Below, one piece after another: positions 52,669 through 64,000 of a stretch of DNA of 64,000 nucleotides (position 1 is the stretch's first letter; the number at the start of each line of letters is the position of its first letter). Source of the stretch: Hymenobacter piscis (GTDB taxonomy: Bacteria; Bacteroidota; Bacteroidia; Cytophagales; Hymenobacteraceae). The stretch lies in contig NZ_JAHHZN010000008.1 of assembly GCF_018760735.1 (NCBI RefSeq), forward strand, positions 1-64,000, written 5' to 3'. The translations under genes were made by a program, and so were the position numbers. The notes under the pieces are model-generated. The model had not been told where the DNA came from. It made no database searches and saw only the letters and a program-made list of their open reading frames with translations.

Positions 52669-53562
52669 TTAATCAGCGGGCATGATGGTGGGCGCAGCCA
52701 CGCGCTCGTGGCTGGGAGCCACCAGAGGCAGGGCCAGAATGTCGGCCAGGACGGGGTCGGGTTCCAGGGGCTCGGGCGTATCGCTCCAGACCTTCCAGCG
52801 GGCGCGGCCCTGCTGCCACATTTCCTCCAGCATGTTCTTGTCGCGGAGCGTGTCCATGGGCTGCCAGAACCCGGTGTGGCGGAAGGCGGCCAGGTTGCCC
52901 TCGGCGGCCAGGCGCTCAAGCGGCCCCTTTTCCCAGACCGTGTCGTCGTCGGCAATGTAATCGAGCACGGCCGGCTCGAGCACGAAAAATCCCCCGTTGA
53001 TCCAGGGTGTTTCGCCACCTTCGGGCTTTTCCGTGAAGCTGCCGATTCGCTCGCTCTCCTCCGTGAGGTTGAACACGCCGAAGCGGCCCGGCTGGCGGAC
53101 GGCCGTGAGCGTGGCCAAGGCGCCCTGCTCGCGGTGATAACGCACGGCCGCCCGCAGGTCCACGTCGCCTACCCCGTCGCCGTAGGTCAGGCAGAATGGC
53201 TCGCCGGGCGTGAGGTAGTCGCGCACCCGGCGCAGGCGGCCACCGGTCATGGTTTCCTGGCCGGTGTCTACCAGCGTCACGGTCCAGGGCTCGGCGTGGT
53301 TGCGATGAATCTGCATCTCGTTGCGGTCCATACGGAACGTCACGTCGGAGTTGTGCAGGAAATAATCAGAAAAGTACTGCTTGATCAGGTGGCCCTTATA
53401 GCCGCAACAGACCACAAAGTCGCGGATGCCGTGGTGGGCGTAAATCTTCATAATGTGCCACAGAATCGGCTTGCCCCCGATTTCAACCATGGGTTTGGGC
53501 CGCACGCCGCTTTCCTCGCTAATTCGGGTGCCGTAGCCACCCGCTAGTATTACTGCTTTCAT
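52669..53562 (-). CDS. rfbF: Glucose-1-phosphate cytidylyltransferase
   Basis: 297 aa from ATG 53562 ([20 protein letters not shown]), a textbook start. Makes CDP-glucose from CTP and glucose 1-phosphate. Motifs: [20 protein letters not shown] (nucleotide), [28 protein letters not shown] (metal Asp) and [20 protein letters not shown]. Adds some 40 residues at the C-terminus relative to a minimal enzyme. Feeds the CDP-sugar module in the same direction. Confidence 0.95.
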   Translation of the reverse strand: MKAVILAGGYGTRISEESGVRPKPMVEIGGKPILWHIMKIYAHHGIRDFVVCCGYKGHLIKQYFSDYFLHNSDVTFRMDRNEMQIHRNHAEPWTVTLVDTGQETMTGGRLRRVRDYLTPGEPFCLTYGDGVGDVDLRAAVRYHREQGALATLTAVRQPGRFGVFNLTEESERIGSFTEKPEGGETPWINGGFFVLEPAVLDYIADDDTVWEKGPLERLAAEGNLAAFRHTGFWQPMDTLRDKNMLEEMWQQGRARWKVWSDTPEPLEPDPVLADILALPLVAPSHERVAAPTIMPAD

Positions 53563-53662
53563 AAGATGCCGGAATGAGTCAATGAAAAAAGCCTGAAAGA
53601 CGGGTGGCAGAGCAGACAATAAGCTGATTTCAGACGGCCGCTGTGCTGGGGCTAAAGTTTCT

Positions 53663-53692
53663 GAAATATACAGTAAATTATAATCTTGTCAA
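53663..53692 (-). promoter_or_regulatory. Bacteroidota-type promoter for the CDP-sugar operon
   Basis: On the minus strand: TTG (53692-53690), 19-nt spacer, TATATTTC (53670-53663), one mismatch from TAnnTTTG, within an AT-rich island at 53640-53750. Leader to the rfbF start is about 95 nt. The remainder of the 53563-53824 gap shows nothing else. Confidence 0.6.
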
Positions 53693-53824
53693 TATTTTTT
53701 ATTACTATTTTTTACAATGATAAAATAAAAGAGCGCAATTATCCTGTAAGAGCATACTGGCTCCTTTCTCCTGCCCTAGCCTGAAGGATACTGCTTTGTC
53801 TGGGTCCGCGCACCTGACTGAGCG

Positions 53825-54607
53825 TCAGGCAGTGGCCCGGGGTGCGGGACGGCCTACCAGATGCGCCACCGAGCGGCGGGCCAGCAGGTACACGAAGCGG
53901 GAATTGGTTACCAGATAGCGCTTCCAGAGACGGCGGGGCTCCAGCCACAGCCGGTAGGCCCATTCCAGCCACAAGCGCCGGGCCCACCGCGGCAGGCGGG
54001 GCTCTAACCCGGCATATACCGGGAAGGCCTGCCCCACGCCCAGCATGCAGGCCCGCACACGGTCCTGGTGGGCGGCCATCCAGCGCTCCTGCCGGGGGCA
54101 ACCCAGAGCCACAAACAGCAGATCGGGGTCGGCGGCGTTGATAGCGGCTACTTCGGCGGCATCCTCGGCGGGCGTGAGGGGGCGAAAGGGGGGGGAACAG
54201 GTGCCTACGATGCGCAAGGCAGGTAATTCGCGCCGGGCCCGGGCTACCATGGCGGCCAGCACCGGTTCGGTGGTACCGTAGAAGTACACCGACTGCCCGC
54301 TGGCGGCGGCGGCGGTCAGCAGCTCCGGCAGCAGATCCATACCGGCCACGCGGGGCTGGGGCGGCGACCCTGCATTCAGCCAGTGTACCGCCGCCGCCAC
54401 CGGGCTGCCATCGGGGGCTACCAGAGCGGCGTTACGCAGAATCTGGCGAAACCCGGCATCGCGCTGGGCTTCCACCACCATATGCACGTTGGCAAAACAC
54501 ACGTAGGCCGAGGCGCGCAGAGCTCCGAGCTTCAGAATAGCCGCCACGAAATCGGCCGGCGCACCGGTGGAAATCCACGAGTCCAGAACGGGCAGCTTGG
54601 GTAGCAT
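53825..54607 (-). CDS. wecG: WecG/TagA/CpsF family glycosyltransferase
   Basis: 260 aa. Recognised by the ordered motifs CFANVHMVVEAQRD, LVAPDGSPVAAAVHWL, RVAGMDLLPELL, VYFYGTTEPVLAAM, LLFVALGCPRQERWMAAHQD and GVGQAFPVYAG. The family transfers ManNAc or similar (UDP-ManNAcA in WecG, ManNAc in TagA) to a lipid-linked primer, the second sugar of the chain. Follows the initiating wcaJ gene after 130 bp. Contains a C8/G8 run at 54188-54195. Confidence 0.9.
   Translation of the reverse strand: MLPKLPVLDSWISTGAPADFVAAILKLGALRASAYVCFANVHMVVEAQRDAGFRQILRNAALVAPDGSPVAAAVHWLNAGSPPQPRVAGMDLLPELLTAAAASGQSVYFYGTTEPVLAAMVARARRELPALRIVGTCSPPFRPLTPAEDAAEVAAINAADPDLLFVALGCPRQERWMAAHQDRVRACMLGVGQAFPVYAGLEPRLPRWARRLWLEWAYRLWLEPRRLWKRYLVTNSRFVYLLARRSVAHLVGRPAPRATA
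54188..54195. repeat. Homopolymer G8/C8 inside wecG
   Basis: Eight G on the plus strand, coding SPPF (around residue 137) on the minus strand. Possible slippage site, weaker than the G10 in wzx. Confidence 0.8.
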
Positions 54608-54738
54608 CGGTGAGGTAGTGATAGGGTGGAATGGCGGGTTTGACGGTCAGGTGGGCCTTACGGCGCAAACGGGGAAATCAGGAGAATGAGAACATCCAAC
54701 TCACCATTTCACCACCACAGTATCTGACTGCCTCACTG

Positions 54739-56142
54739 TCAGTAGGCGTTCTTTTCGCCGCGCACCATATTCCAGAGGGTGAGCCAGATAATTTTCATAT
54801 CCAGGCCAAAGGACCAGTTTTCCATGTACTTGAGGTCGTACTCGACCCGCTTTTCCATGGTACCGGCTTCGCGGGTTTCGCCCCGGAAGCCGTTCACCTG
54901 GGCGTAGCCCGTAATGCCGGGCGTCACGGCGTGGCGCATCTGATAGGTGCGGATGTGCTTGCTGTATTCTTCGAGCTGGGAAATCATGTTCGGGCGCGGC
55001 CCTACCACCGACATGTGTCCCAGCAGTACATTGAAAAACTGGGGCAACTCATCGAGGTTGTACTTGCGCAGATACTTGCCCACCCGCGTGATGCGGGCAT
55101 CTCCCTTGGTGGCCTGCAGCTCGGTGCGGCCGTGGTCGGTGCGCATGGTGCGCAGTTTGAAGCACGGAAACAGCTGGTTGCGCTTGCCTGGCCGCAGCTG
55201 CTTGAAGAACACGGGGCCCGGCGAATCGAGCTTAATCAGCAGGGCCAGCACCGTGAGCACCAGCGGAAACACCAGCACGATAACAGCCAGGGAAAATAGC
55301 ACGTCAAAAGCCCGTTTCACGGCCAGATTGGCCCCCATTCCCAGGGGTTCGTGGCGAATGGTGAGGATGGGCAGGTGGTCGTAGAAGTAAACGTTCACAT
55401 CTTTACGGACGGTACCGCGGAAATCGGGGACAATGCGGAAGGAAAGGAAGTGCTCGTCGGCGAAGCGTGAGAGGTCCTCAATCAGCTGGCGCCGGTCCAG
55501 CGGCATAGCAAAGTAGATGGCGTCAATCTGCTCCTGCAGGCAGTAGGCCTTAAGCTCCGCGAGGCGGCCGCGCACCGTGGCTTGCAGCTCGGCGGGCACT
55601 TTGTCGGGCGCATCGGTGAAGAAGCCCATGAACTGATTGGCAATCGGGTCGTGCGACTCCAGAAAGCGGTACAGTTCCCGTCCGCTGGCCCCCGCCCCTA
55701 CTATCACGAAGCGGCTGTGAGGCCGCGCCAGGTGACGGTGGTAGGTGCGATACACAAACGTCATCAGAAAGCGCCCCGCTACTACGGCCGTCACGGCAAA
55801 GCTGTACACGGCAAACAGGTAGCGGGCCGGGGGCCAGTACAGTTTCAGCGCCACAATCACGAGGAGCACCACACCGGCGTGCAGCAGAAACGTGCGCATC
55901 AGGTAGAGCAGCTTCTCGGGATAGGTGATGAGCCGGTCAGTGCGGTAGAGGTTGGCGAACTGCCCCGACAAAATCCACCACAGCAAGGCGAAAATGACGA
56001 AGAAGAAAGGGTAATACCCCCCGAAATGCCAGCTACCCAGTTGCTGCAGACCCGCCAGCCGGAAGGCGCCGAAAATCAGTAGTACGTCTACCAGGGGCAG
56101 AATGAGGCGGGAAGTGTCCGTGTAGTGCCGGTAACGTTCCAT
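54739..56142 (-). CDS. wcaJ: Undecaprenyl-phosphate glucose (hexose-1-P) phosphotransferase
   Basis: 467 aa. Five hydrophobic segments: four in the N-terminal half (about 12-28, 44-62, 82-104, 110-128) and one before the catalytic domain (about 277-300). A Rossmann-like CoA-binding region (FVIVGAGASGRELYRFLE) is typical for WcaJ/WbaP. Catalytic bacterial sugar transferase domain: KRAFDVLFSL, PGPVFFKQLRPGKRNQLFPCFKLRTM, KYLRKYNLDELPQFFNVLLGHMSVVGPRP, VTPGITGYAQVNGFRGET. Starts the repeat unit by transferring hexose-1-P to undecaprenyl phosphate. First gene of the minus arm. Confidence 0.95.
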   Translation of the reverse strand: MERYRHYTDTSRLILPLVDVLLIFGAFRLAGLQQLGSWHFGGYYPFFFVIFALLWWILSGQFANLYRTDRLITYPEKLLYLMRTFLLHAGVVLLVIVALKLYWPPARYLFAVYSFAVTAVVAGRFLMTFVYRTYHRHLARPHSRFVIVGAGASGRELYRFLESHDPIANQFMGFFTDAPDKVPAELQATVRGRLAELKAYCLQEQIDAIYFAMPLDRRQLIEDLSRFADEHFLSFRIVPDFRGTVRKDVNVYFYDHLPILTIRHEPLGMGANLAVKRAFDVLFSLAVIVLVFPLVLTVLALLIKLDSPGPVFFKQLRPGKRNQLFPCFKLRTMRTDHGRTELQATKGDARITRVGKYLRKYNLDELPQFFNVLLGHMSVVGPRPNMISQLEEYSKHIRTYQMRHAVTPGITGYAQVNGFRGETREAGTMEKRVEYDLKYMENWSFGLDMKIIWLTLWNMVRGEKNAY

Positions 56143-56548
56143 GAGACGGGGAGTGAAGTGTACGTGGGCAGCTCAGATAGAACGGGTGGGTAGCGTTGCG
56201 AGGAGTGGGATACGGTAGGGTCCGTTTCTACAAAGGAAACTATTTTTATGTTTAAAGCAATATTTAATATAATTATTTTTGATAAAGATTATAAAATTAG
56301 CCTGAATGATTCACTTGTGGGAACGACCCATCCCAATGTGGAAAAGGGAACCGGCAGTCTGCGTATGCCTGGGCTGCTTTCGCCTTTGGGTTCAGGAAAT
56401 TGTTCTACCTCTGCGCCTCCCTTGCGTTTCTTGCTCTCGGAAGGTTCGCCTTGCCGTTGGCTTCTGTTGGGTTGAGTACGACGCGGCTATCGGCGCGGGC
56501 GTGTTGGCTTACTCCGGGCTCCTACTGACCCGGCGCCATTAGGCAAGA
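56143..56548. other. Intergenic region upstream of wcaJ, AT-rich part
   Basis: 406 bp between wcaJ (minus) and the tRNA terminator. 56230-56310 is very AT-rich and should carry the wcaJ promoter; minus-strand TTG and TAGTTTCC occur but the spacing (15) is poor. A plus-strand frame at 56248-56475 starts well but becomes low-complexity; I do not call it. Confidence 0.4.
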
Positions 56549-56583
56549 AAAAACCCTCACCACGGAGCGTAGTGAGGGTTTTT
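56549..56583 (-). terminator. Terminator of tRNA-Lys
   Basis: On the minus strand immediately behind the CCA end: AAAACCCTCACTACG-CTC-CGTGGTGAGGGTTTTTT. Stem of at least 9 bp with a T-run. Confidence 0.9.
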
Positions 56584-56659
56584 GGTGATCCCGCTGGGAT
56601 TCGAACCCAGGACCCATACATTAAAAGTGTATTGCTCTACCAGCTGAGCTACAGAATCA
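56583..56659 (-). tRNA. tRNA-Lys, anticodon TTT, CCA encoded
   Basis: Cloverleaf read on the minus strand: acceptor TGATTCT pairing with GGGATCA (two G-T pairs), D-arm GCTCAGCTGGTAGAGC, anticodon stem ATACA/TGTAT with loop CTTTTAA, so anticodon TTT (lysine), T-arm CTGGGTTCGAATCCCAG and encoded CCA. Length 77 with CCA. Own promoter and terminator, so a single-gene unit. Confidence 0.97.
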
Positions 56660-57289
56660 GATCCGCTTCGTTGGCCAGGCCTTTTCGGAAGGGAGTGCAA
56701 AAGTAGAGGTTCGTTTTATATCTGGCAAGCCCTAGCTCCTATTTTAAATTACAAATAGTGCTAAAGCACTGTCTTCCAGATCCATTATTTCAGCCTTCAC
56801 CCCGTTAACCCCTTGCCGCGGCCAGCTTTTCAGCTTCTGTAATCCGATGCAGCAGGCAAATCCGCCAGCGCATCCTGGCCAAGCTGGAAATAGGCGCAAC
56901 CGATCCTATAGGCTTCGGGCCTGCTCCGCTTCTTGGCAATGGCGGCCTTTCGTACAATGGCAGCCTGGTCACCGTGCTGATAGAGGCCTTCAATGCGTTG
57001 TCCGTGTGCTACAAAGTGGGTAAAAGGCAGATAGGGCAATAGGATAGAACGGTAGCACTAATGGTTAGGCAGCAGGAGCTATGATACAGCGTTTCTTCAG
57101 GTCAGCCAAGCGGCCGAAATTGTTGTCTGGTTCAGGCAGGGCTCACCCGTGCAGGTTTCCCCTGTGTGCCCGGCGGTGCCAGTGCTGCTGAACCGTCTTA
57201 ACTTGCGGTTTCCCTATCATTCATCTTCTCCATTCCAGCGCCGGCAGTAACGCTCAGGGCCCTGTGGAGAAGAGGAGTACCGATTATAC
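56660..57289. other. Region upstream of sbcC, possible minus-strand gene debris
   Basis: 630 bp. It holds the tRNA promoter (56698-56728). A minus-strand frame at 56830-57039 (69 aa; ...AIVRKAAIAKKRSRPEAYRIGCAYFQLGQDALADLP) looks protein-like, with a repeat-like pattern resembling a TPR helix, but has no upstream partner; it could be the end of a lost gene. No other feature. A sbcD gene is not present here. Confidence 0.35.
56698..56728 (-). promoter_or_regulatory. Strong Bacteroidota-type promoter for tRNA-Lys
   Basis: On the minus strand: TTG (56728-56726), 20-nt spacer, TACTTTTG (56705-56698): a full consensus match. Transcription would start about 30 nt upstream of the mature tRNA. Confidence 0.8.
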
Positions 57290-60727
<3,438 letters not shown>

Positions 60728-60800
60728 AGTGCGTAGTATGCCGGGGCATCGTCCGTCGTGAGCGAAGGCCGCATTGAGGCGACAGCCACAGGCCGTTCGG

Positions 60801-61868
60801 CTAAGCGCCGCCGCCCGCCGCCCGGATTGCCGCCCAGCTCCAGTACCGCCTGGGCTCGATGCCCGCGTAGCCGGCCTCGAAAAAGGCCACGACTTCCTCT
60901 TCCAGCTCCCTGGCCGGGATGGAGGACGAGTAGATCGGGCGCTGGTCGGGGTCGGCGTAGCGCTGGGCTTTGCTGAGGCCGCGGCCGCTCAGACGCAGCA
61001 GCGGGCCGGTGTCGGTGATGCCGTCGTGGGTCCAGCGGCGGGGGGTTTGCTCGCGGGCGTTGAGGCGGGCGGCCAGGGCACCGAGGGGCAACCGGGGCCG
61101 CGTGGGGCGGCTTTCCAGATCAATCCAGGTGGTGTACTTGTACTCCAGCTCGTAACGCTGCCCATCGTAAAGGCTCAGCACGATGTCGGTGCCGCGGCTG
61201 GGGCTGAACAGGGCGTAGTAGGGCAACGGCTCGGGCGTGCGCACCACCGTCAGCCCGATTTCGGGGTAACGGCGCACGGCCGTGGGGGGACTCTGTAGAA
61301 CTTCCACCGCCCGTTTCACCCGTTCAAACTCCGGCTCCCAGGCGGCCCGGCCGACTTCGGAGTTTTCCAGCATCTGGGCGAAGCGGGGCAGAAACCAGGC
61401 GAATTTGACGGCCGAGGCCTCGTCCTCGCGCTGCCGCCGGGCCGGGGCTCCGAAGGGCTCGTAGAAGCGGGCCTTTTCCTCGGCGTTCAGCCAGGCCACC
61501 AGTTGCAGAGCGTGGTCGGCCAAAGGATGGTGCCAGTCGATTTCGCGGAAGTCGCCCAGAACAGCCACCAGGCGCAGCAGCGTTTCGTGGCGCCGGGCCA
61601 GTTCCGGGTTCAGCAGGGCCCACACCCCCACGAAGCCGTCTACGTCGAAGTGGTTGGCCGTCACGGCCGCAGCATCCAGGCCGGGCGTGGCGGGCGCGCG
61701 CAGGGCCCGCAACACCGAGCCGGCGCTGGTATCGTCGCGCAGGGAGGCGGGGGTGGCGGCCCCGCGCCAGTGGGCCAGCGTGAGGACGGCCCCCAGGCCC
61801 GTGCTGTCCACTACAATAGTGGGTTGCCGACGTAGTTCACGGAACGGAACAAAATTTTTTTGCACCAT
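60801..61868 (-). CDS. Conserved hypothetical protein (possibly DUF6687)
   Basis: 355 aa, no signal peptide or membrane segment. I recall similar proteins in Bacteroidota under DUF6687 but cannot confirm. Visible motifs: PTIVVDSTGLGAVLTLAHW, VTANHFDVDGFVGVWALLNPEL (NHFDVDGF, a metal-binding-like DxDG within a DHH-type context), ELEYKYTTWIDLESRP, and a C-terminal SWAAIRAAGGG. Convergent with sbcC (73 bp between stops). The DxDG region suggests a hydrolase, an inference. Confidence 0.7.
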   Translation of the reverse strand: MVQKNFVPFRELRRQPTIVVDSTGLGAVLTLAHWRGAATPASLRDDTSAGSVLRALRAPATPGLDAAAVTANHFDVDGFVGVWALLNPELARRHETLLRLVAVLGDFREIDWHHPLADHALQLVAWLNAEEKARFYEPFGAPARRQREDEASAVKFAWFLPRFAQMLENSEVGRAAWEPEFERVKRAVEVLQSPPTAVRRYPEIGLTVVRTPEPLPYYALFSPSRGTDIVLSLYDGQRYELEYKYTTWIDLESRPTRPRLPLGALAARLNAREQTPRRWTHDGITDTGPLLRLSGRGLSKAQRYADPDQRPIYSSSIPARELEEEVVAFFEAGYAGIEPRRYWSWAAIRAAGGGA

Positions 61869-62316
61869 CAGCAGATGAGCTGGAAAAATTCAAAGTACGG
61901 TCATTCGCCCGGAAAATACCCGGATTCGGCTCCTGAATCGGTTGGTTAGGCGCTTGCTTCCCATTTTTTAGCTTGTTTTAGCCGAAATAGCACCGCCTTC
62001 CGCTCATTTTCCCCGAATAAGCCGGCGGCCAATGCCGCCGTAAATTCCGGCAAACCGCACTGCACCCTTTACATGCTGATTTTCATGCGTTATACTAGGG
62101 GCTTGGGATGACTTGACAACTCCTTTTTCTGAATGCAAGCTGCAGTAGCCGGCTGGTAAAATAAAGGCCAAAATTTTATTGCTTCTGCTTACGAACGGCT
62201 ATATTTGATTGCCTTCCAATAGTCTATCTGCTTGCCAGATTCCTTACCCGGAGTTTGAGTCCGTTAGTTTTTTTTCTTCTGAGCCTGCCTTTTTCCTCAC
62301 TCTTTACCTTTTTTCT
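61869..62316. other. Divergent intergenic region
   Basis: 448 bp between the DUF6687-like gene (minus) and the secreted-protein gene (plus). Contains the promoter at 62179-62207; near 61890 a minus-strand TACTTTG box lacks a partner. GC-poor, no repeat or gene seen. Confidence 0.45.
62179..62207 (+). promoter_or_regulatory. Bacteroidota-type promoter for the small secreted protein
   Basis: TTG at 62179-62181, 18-nt spacer, TATATTTG at 62200-62207, a full match to TAnnTTTG. It also decides the start of the gene below: an ATG at 62209 would lie at the transcription start, so 62317 is used. Confidence 0.7.
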
Positions 62317-62757
62317 ATGCGTCTTTCTACTCCTGCTTCTCCTTTGCGCCGTTTTCTGCAAGTGGCCGTTCTGCTGCTGGCTCTGGTGGCTTTTGCCCCC
62401 CGGCAGGCCCAGGCTCAGACCTGGCTGGTTTCTACTGATGCCTACGTTAAGCTGGGCGTAGTGGACAAATTCGGCCAGTTGGGCGCTTATACGGCCAAGT
62501 TTGTGGTAATCAACCAGCGTACCGGCAAGGAATACATTTTGACCAAGGAAATTCCCAAGGGTCAGAACGGGATTGATGTGGTGTATCCGTCGCCTGCTTC
62601 GGAAGCTGATTATTTTAAGGCGGCTTCGGGCGAGGCAGGTACGGCCGCGGCGGGTAGTTACCTGTGGGAATGCCAGGTAAACGGCAAAAAAGTAGTGGGC
62701 GGACGCTTCAGTTTCTCGGAAGTAGCCAACGACGTAACCATGGTGGGGCGCAACTAG
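62317..62757 (+). CDS. Small secreted protein, unknown function
   Basis: 146 aa from ATG 62317. Signal peptide MRLSTPASPLRRFLQVAVLL...AFAPRQAQAQ, cleavage likely after AQA. The mature part of about 110 residues starts TWLVSTDAYVKLGVVDKFGQ and has alternating strands with YTAKFVVINQRTGKEYILTKEIPKGQNGIDVVYP, and ends GSYLWECQVNGKKVVGGRFSFSEVAND. This looks like a small immunoglobulin-like beta domain. I do not recognise the family. Own promoter and terminator, so a single-gene unit. Confidence 0.75.
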   Translation: MRLSTPASPLRRFLQVAVLLLALVAFAPRQAQAQTWLVSTDAYVKLGVVDKFGQLGAYTAKFVVINQRTGKEYILTKEIPKGQNGIDVVYPSPASEADYFKAASGEAGTAAAGSYLWECQVNGKKVVGGRFSFSEVANDVTMVGRN

Positions 62758-62797
62758 GCCTTCTTTCCTGCTCGCTCACCAACCCCTGATTCTCGGA

Positions 62798-62827
62798 AAG
62801 CCTGGTGTTGCAGCATCAGGCTTTTTT
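62798..62827 (+). terminator. Terminator after the small secreted protein gene
   Basis: AAGCCTG-GTGTTGCAGCAT-CAGGCTT followed by TTTT: a 7-bp stem with a T run, 41 bp after the stop codon. Confidence 0.75.
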
Positions 62828-62926
62828 GTACCCGCCCCGGCCGGTGGCGTTACTTTTTGGCGGTTCCGCCCGTACACGTAGGCCTGCCCGACGACGTGCG
62901 CCGGGCCCCGGTCAACCCCTTGCCTT

Positions 62927-63235
62927 ATGCCCAAGAAATCCTTTTCCGAACTCATCAGCAGCCCCGGCATGCCCGTGCTGGTCGATTTTTACGCCGACTG
63001 GTGCGGCCCCTGCAAAACTATGGCGCCCATTCTGGAGCAGGTCGCCCAGCAGCACCAGGGTAAGCTTAAAGTCATCAAGATTGACGTGGACAAGAACCAG
63101 GCAGTGGCCCAGCAGTTCCGGGTCCAGAGCATCCCCACGCTGATTTTGTTCCACAAGGGCCAGCCTGTGTGGCGGCAGGCCGGCGTGGTGCCCGCCGCCC
63201 AGATCAGCCAAGTAGTGCAGGGCGTGGGCCAGTAG
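62927..63235 (+). CDS. trxA: Thioredoxin
   Basis: 102 aa. Protein disulfide reductase with the active site WCGPC at 25-29, followed by KIDVDKNQAVAQQF and the cis-proline region SIPTLILFHKG. No signal peptide, so cytoplasmic. Length and fold are standard for thioredoxin. Stands alone between the secreted protein and the TonB receptor gene. Confidence 0.95.
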   Translation: MPKKSFSELISSPGMPVLVDFYADWCGPCKTMAPILEQVAQQHQGKLKVIKIDVDKNQAVAQQFRVQSIPTLILFHKGQPVWRQAGVVPAAQISQVVQGVGQ

Positions 63236-63314
63236 CGGCAAAATCCGGCACCGGGGCAACTTTTCGGGCCCTGGCCGCTTTCCTTCGGGGGAGCGAGGTT
63301 CCCCGGGGCCGCCG

Positions 63315-63322
63315 TACCTTTG
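63315..63322 (+). promoter_or_regulatory. Possible -7 promoter element of the TonB receptor gene
   Basis: TACCTTTG, an exact TAnnTTTG match, 24 nt before the ATG at 63347; no clear TTG at the -33 distance, so only a partial promoter. Confidence 0.4.
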
Positions 63323-63346
63323 CGGGGCCCCATACGGCTGGATTAA

Positions 63347-64000
63347 ATGACGCTACGGTTCTTATTGCTTGGTTTCTTTATCGGGTTCTGCACGCTGCTG
63401 CCCCCGGCCGCGCAGGCCCAGGTACGCCACACGCTCAGCGGCCTGGTGCGAGCCACCGGCACGGCCGAAACCCTGCCCGGGGCCACCGTGGCCGTGCCCG
63501 CCCTGGGCCTGGGAGCCACCGCCGACGCCCAGGGGGCCTATTCGCTGACCCTGCCCGCCGGCCGCCACCAGGTGGTGGTGTCCTTTATCGGCTACCAAAC
63601 CCAGACCCGGGAGCTGAACCTGACCCGCGACCAGCGCCAGAATTTTCAGCTGGCCGACGCCGGCAACCAGCTTGGCGAGGTGGTGGTGCAGGGCAGCGGC
63701 ACGCTGGAGCAGAAACTCCAGACTACCCAAATGAGCGTGGAGCGCCTCACGGCCAAGGAGGCCAAGCTGCTGCCGGCCCTGTTCGGGGAAGTGGACATTC
63801 TCAAAACCCTCCAGCTCAAGCCCGGCGTGCAGAACGGCGGCGAAGGCACCAGCGGCCTGTTCGTGCGCGGCGGCTCGGCCGATCAGAACCTGGTGCTGCT
63901 CGACGATGCGCTGGTGTACAACCCCAGCCATTTGTTCGGGCTGTTTTCGGTCTTCAACCCCGATGCGGTGCAGTCGGTGGACTTGTACAAGGGTGGGTTC
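63347..64000 (+). CDS. TonB-dependent receptor with carboxypeptidase-like regulatory domain (partial, 3' end outside window)
   Basis: First 218 residues of a larger protein, cut by the window edge. Signal peptide MTLRFLLLGFFIGFCTLLPP to AQAQ. Residues 28-115 form a CarboxypepD_reg-like domain (HTLSGLVRATGTAETLPGAT, VVVSFIGYQTQTRELNL), typical for SusC-like or other Bacteroidota outer-membrane receptors. Then the plug domain: TLQLKPGVQNGGEGTSGLFVRGGSADQNLVLLDDALVYNPSHLFGLFSVFNPDAVQSVDLYKGGF. Probably a TonB-dependent transporter in the outer membrane; substrate unknown. Complete receptors are 700-1000 aa. Confidence 0.9.
   Translation, partial: MTLRFLLLGFFIGFCTLLPPAAQAQVRHTLSGLVRATGTAETLPGATVAVPALGLGATADAQGAYSLTLPAGRHQVVVSFIGYQTQTRELNLTRDQRQNFQLADAGNQLGEVVVQGSGTLEQKLQTTQMSVERLTAKEAKLLPALFGEVDILKTLQLKPGVQNGGEGTSGLFVRGGSADQNLVLLDDALVYNPSHLFGLFSVFNPDAVQSVDLYKGGF

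Noticed and set aside
56248..56475. 75-aa plus frame upstream of wcaJ
   Set aside because: Good start but the rest is low-complexity and covers the probable wcaJ promoter island.

Overview
The window reads as a chromosomal segment of a high-GC member of Bacteroidota, most likely a Hymenobacter-like Cytophagales bacterium. This is inferred from the GC-rich codon use, the lack of Shine-Dalgarno sequences before most starts, several promoter candidates of the Bacteroidota type (TTG, 18-20 nt, TAnnTTTG), and gene content: a SusC-type TonB receptor with an N-terminal carboxypeptidase-like domain, a Lgt paralogue, a Wza/Wzc exopolysaccharide system and a GH63-like glucosidase. No species can be named from sequence alone.

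Layout. 1-330: a 20-bp tandem array joined to half of a dispersed palindrome. 329-5442: an SDR/DUF2867 protein, a Lgt-like membrane protein with an odd C-terminal extension, a 60-aa exported peptide and a strikingly AT-rich membrane protein gene. 5733-12475 (minus): a hexuronate utilisation operon (uxaC, kdgK, eda, exuT-like transporter, aldehyde dehydrogenase) with a remnant that looks like a fructose-1,6-bisphosphatase C-terminus. 12997-16922 (minus): DUF2905, a secreted FG-GAP-like protein sharing its N-terminus with DUF2905, and topB. 17093-22792 (minus): 6-phosphogluconate dehydrogenase, cyclase, MGH1/GH63 glycosidase, glucose-dehydrogenase-like SDR. 23028-24593: an EamA half-transporter and a quinone-oxidoreductase-like gene, convergent. 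24935-27166 (minus): a two-component system.

27434-56142 is one large exopolysaccharide locus in two convergent arms. The plus arm carries wza, wzc, wzx, five glycosyltransferase-type genes plus a fused GT2-GT2 protein and a GT61, an O-antigen ligase/polymerase-like protein, two paralogous beta-helix proteins and the GDP-L-fucose genes gmd and fcl. The minus arm carries wcaJ (chain initiation on undecaprenyl phosphate), wecG, and a CDP-sugar module (rfbF, SDR, rfbC, COG4091-type SAF oxidoreductase). The arms meet at a 39-bp-stem hairpin. After it come tRNA-Lys(TTT), sbcC without sbcD, a conserved hypothetical gene, a small secreted protein, thioredoxin and the start of a TonB-dependent receptor.

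The most unusual signal is not a gene. Many gaps between co-oriented or convergent genes are filled by long palindromes whose arms begin at or inside the stop codon of the neighbouring gene. The arms are built from short satellite-like motifs (TTGTTGG, GTGAATGAGTGA, AATGTGATG, GGGTCTTGGG), sometimes with a nested hairpin of the GTCATTCCGAGCG or GTCATCCTGAGCG type. One palindrome has 73-nt arms and joins two stop codons; another family has entered topB in frame and now encodes TNNQQP linkers.
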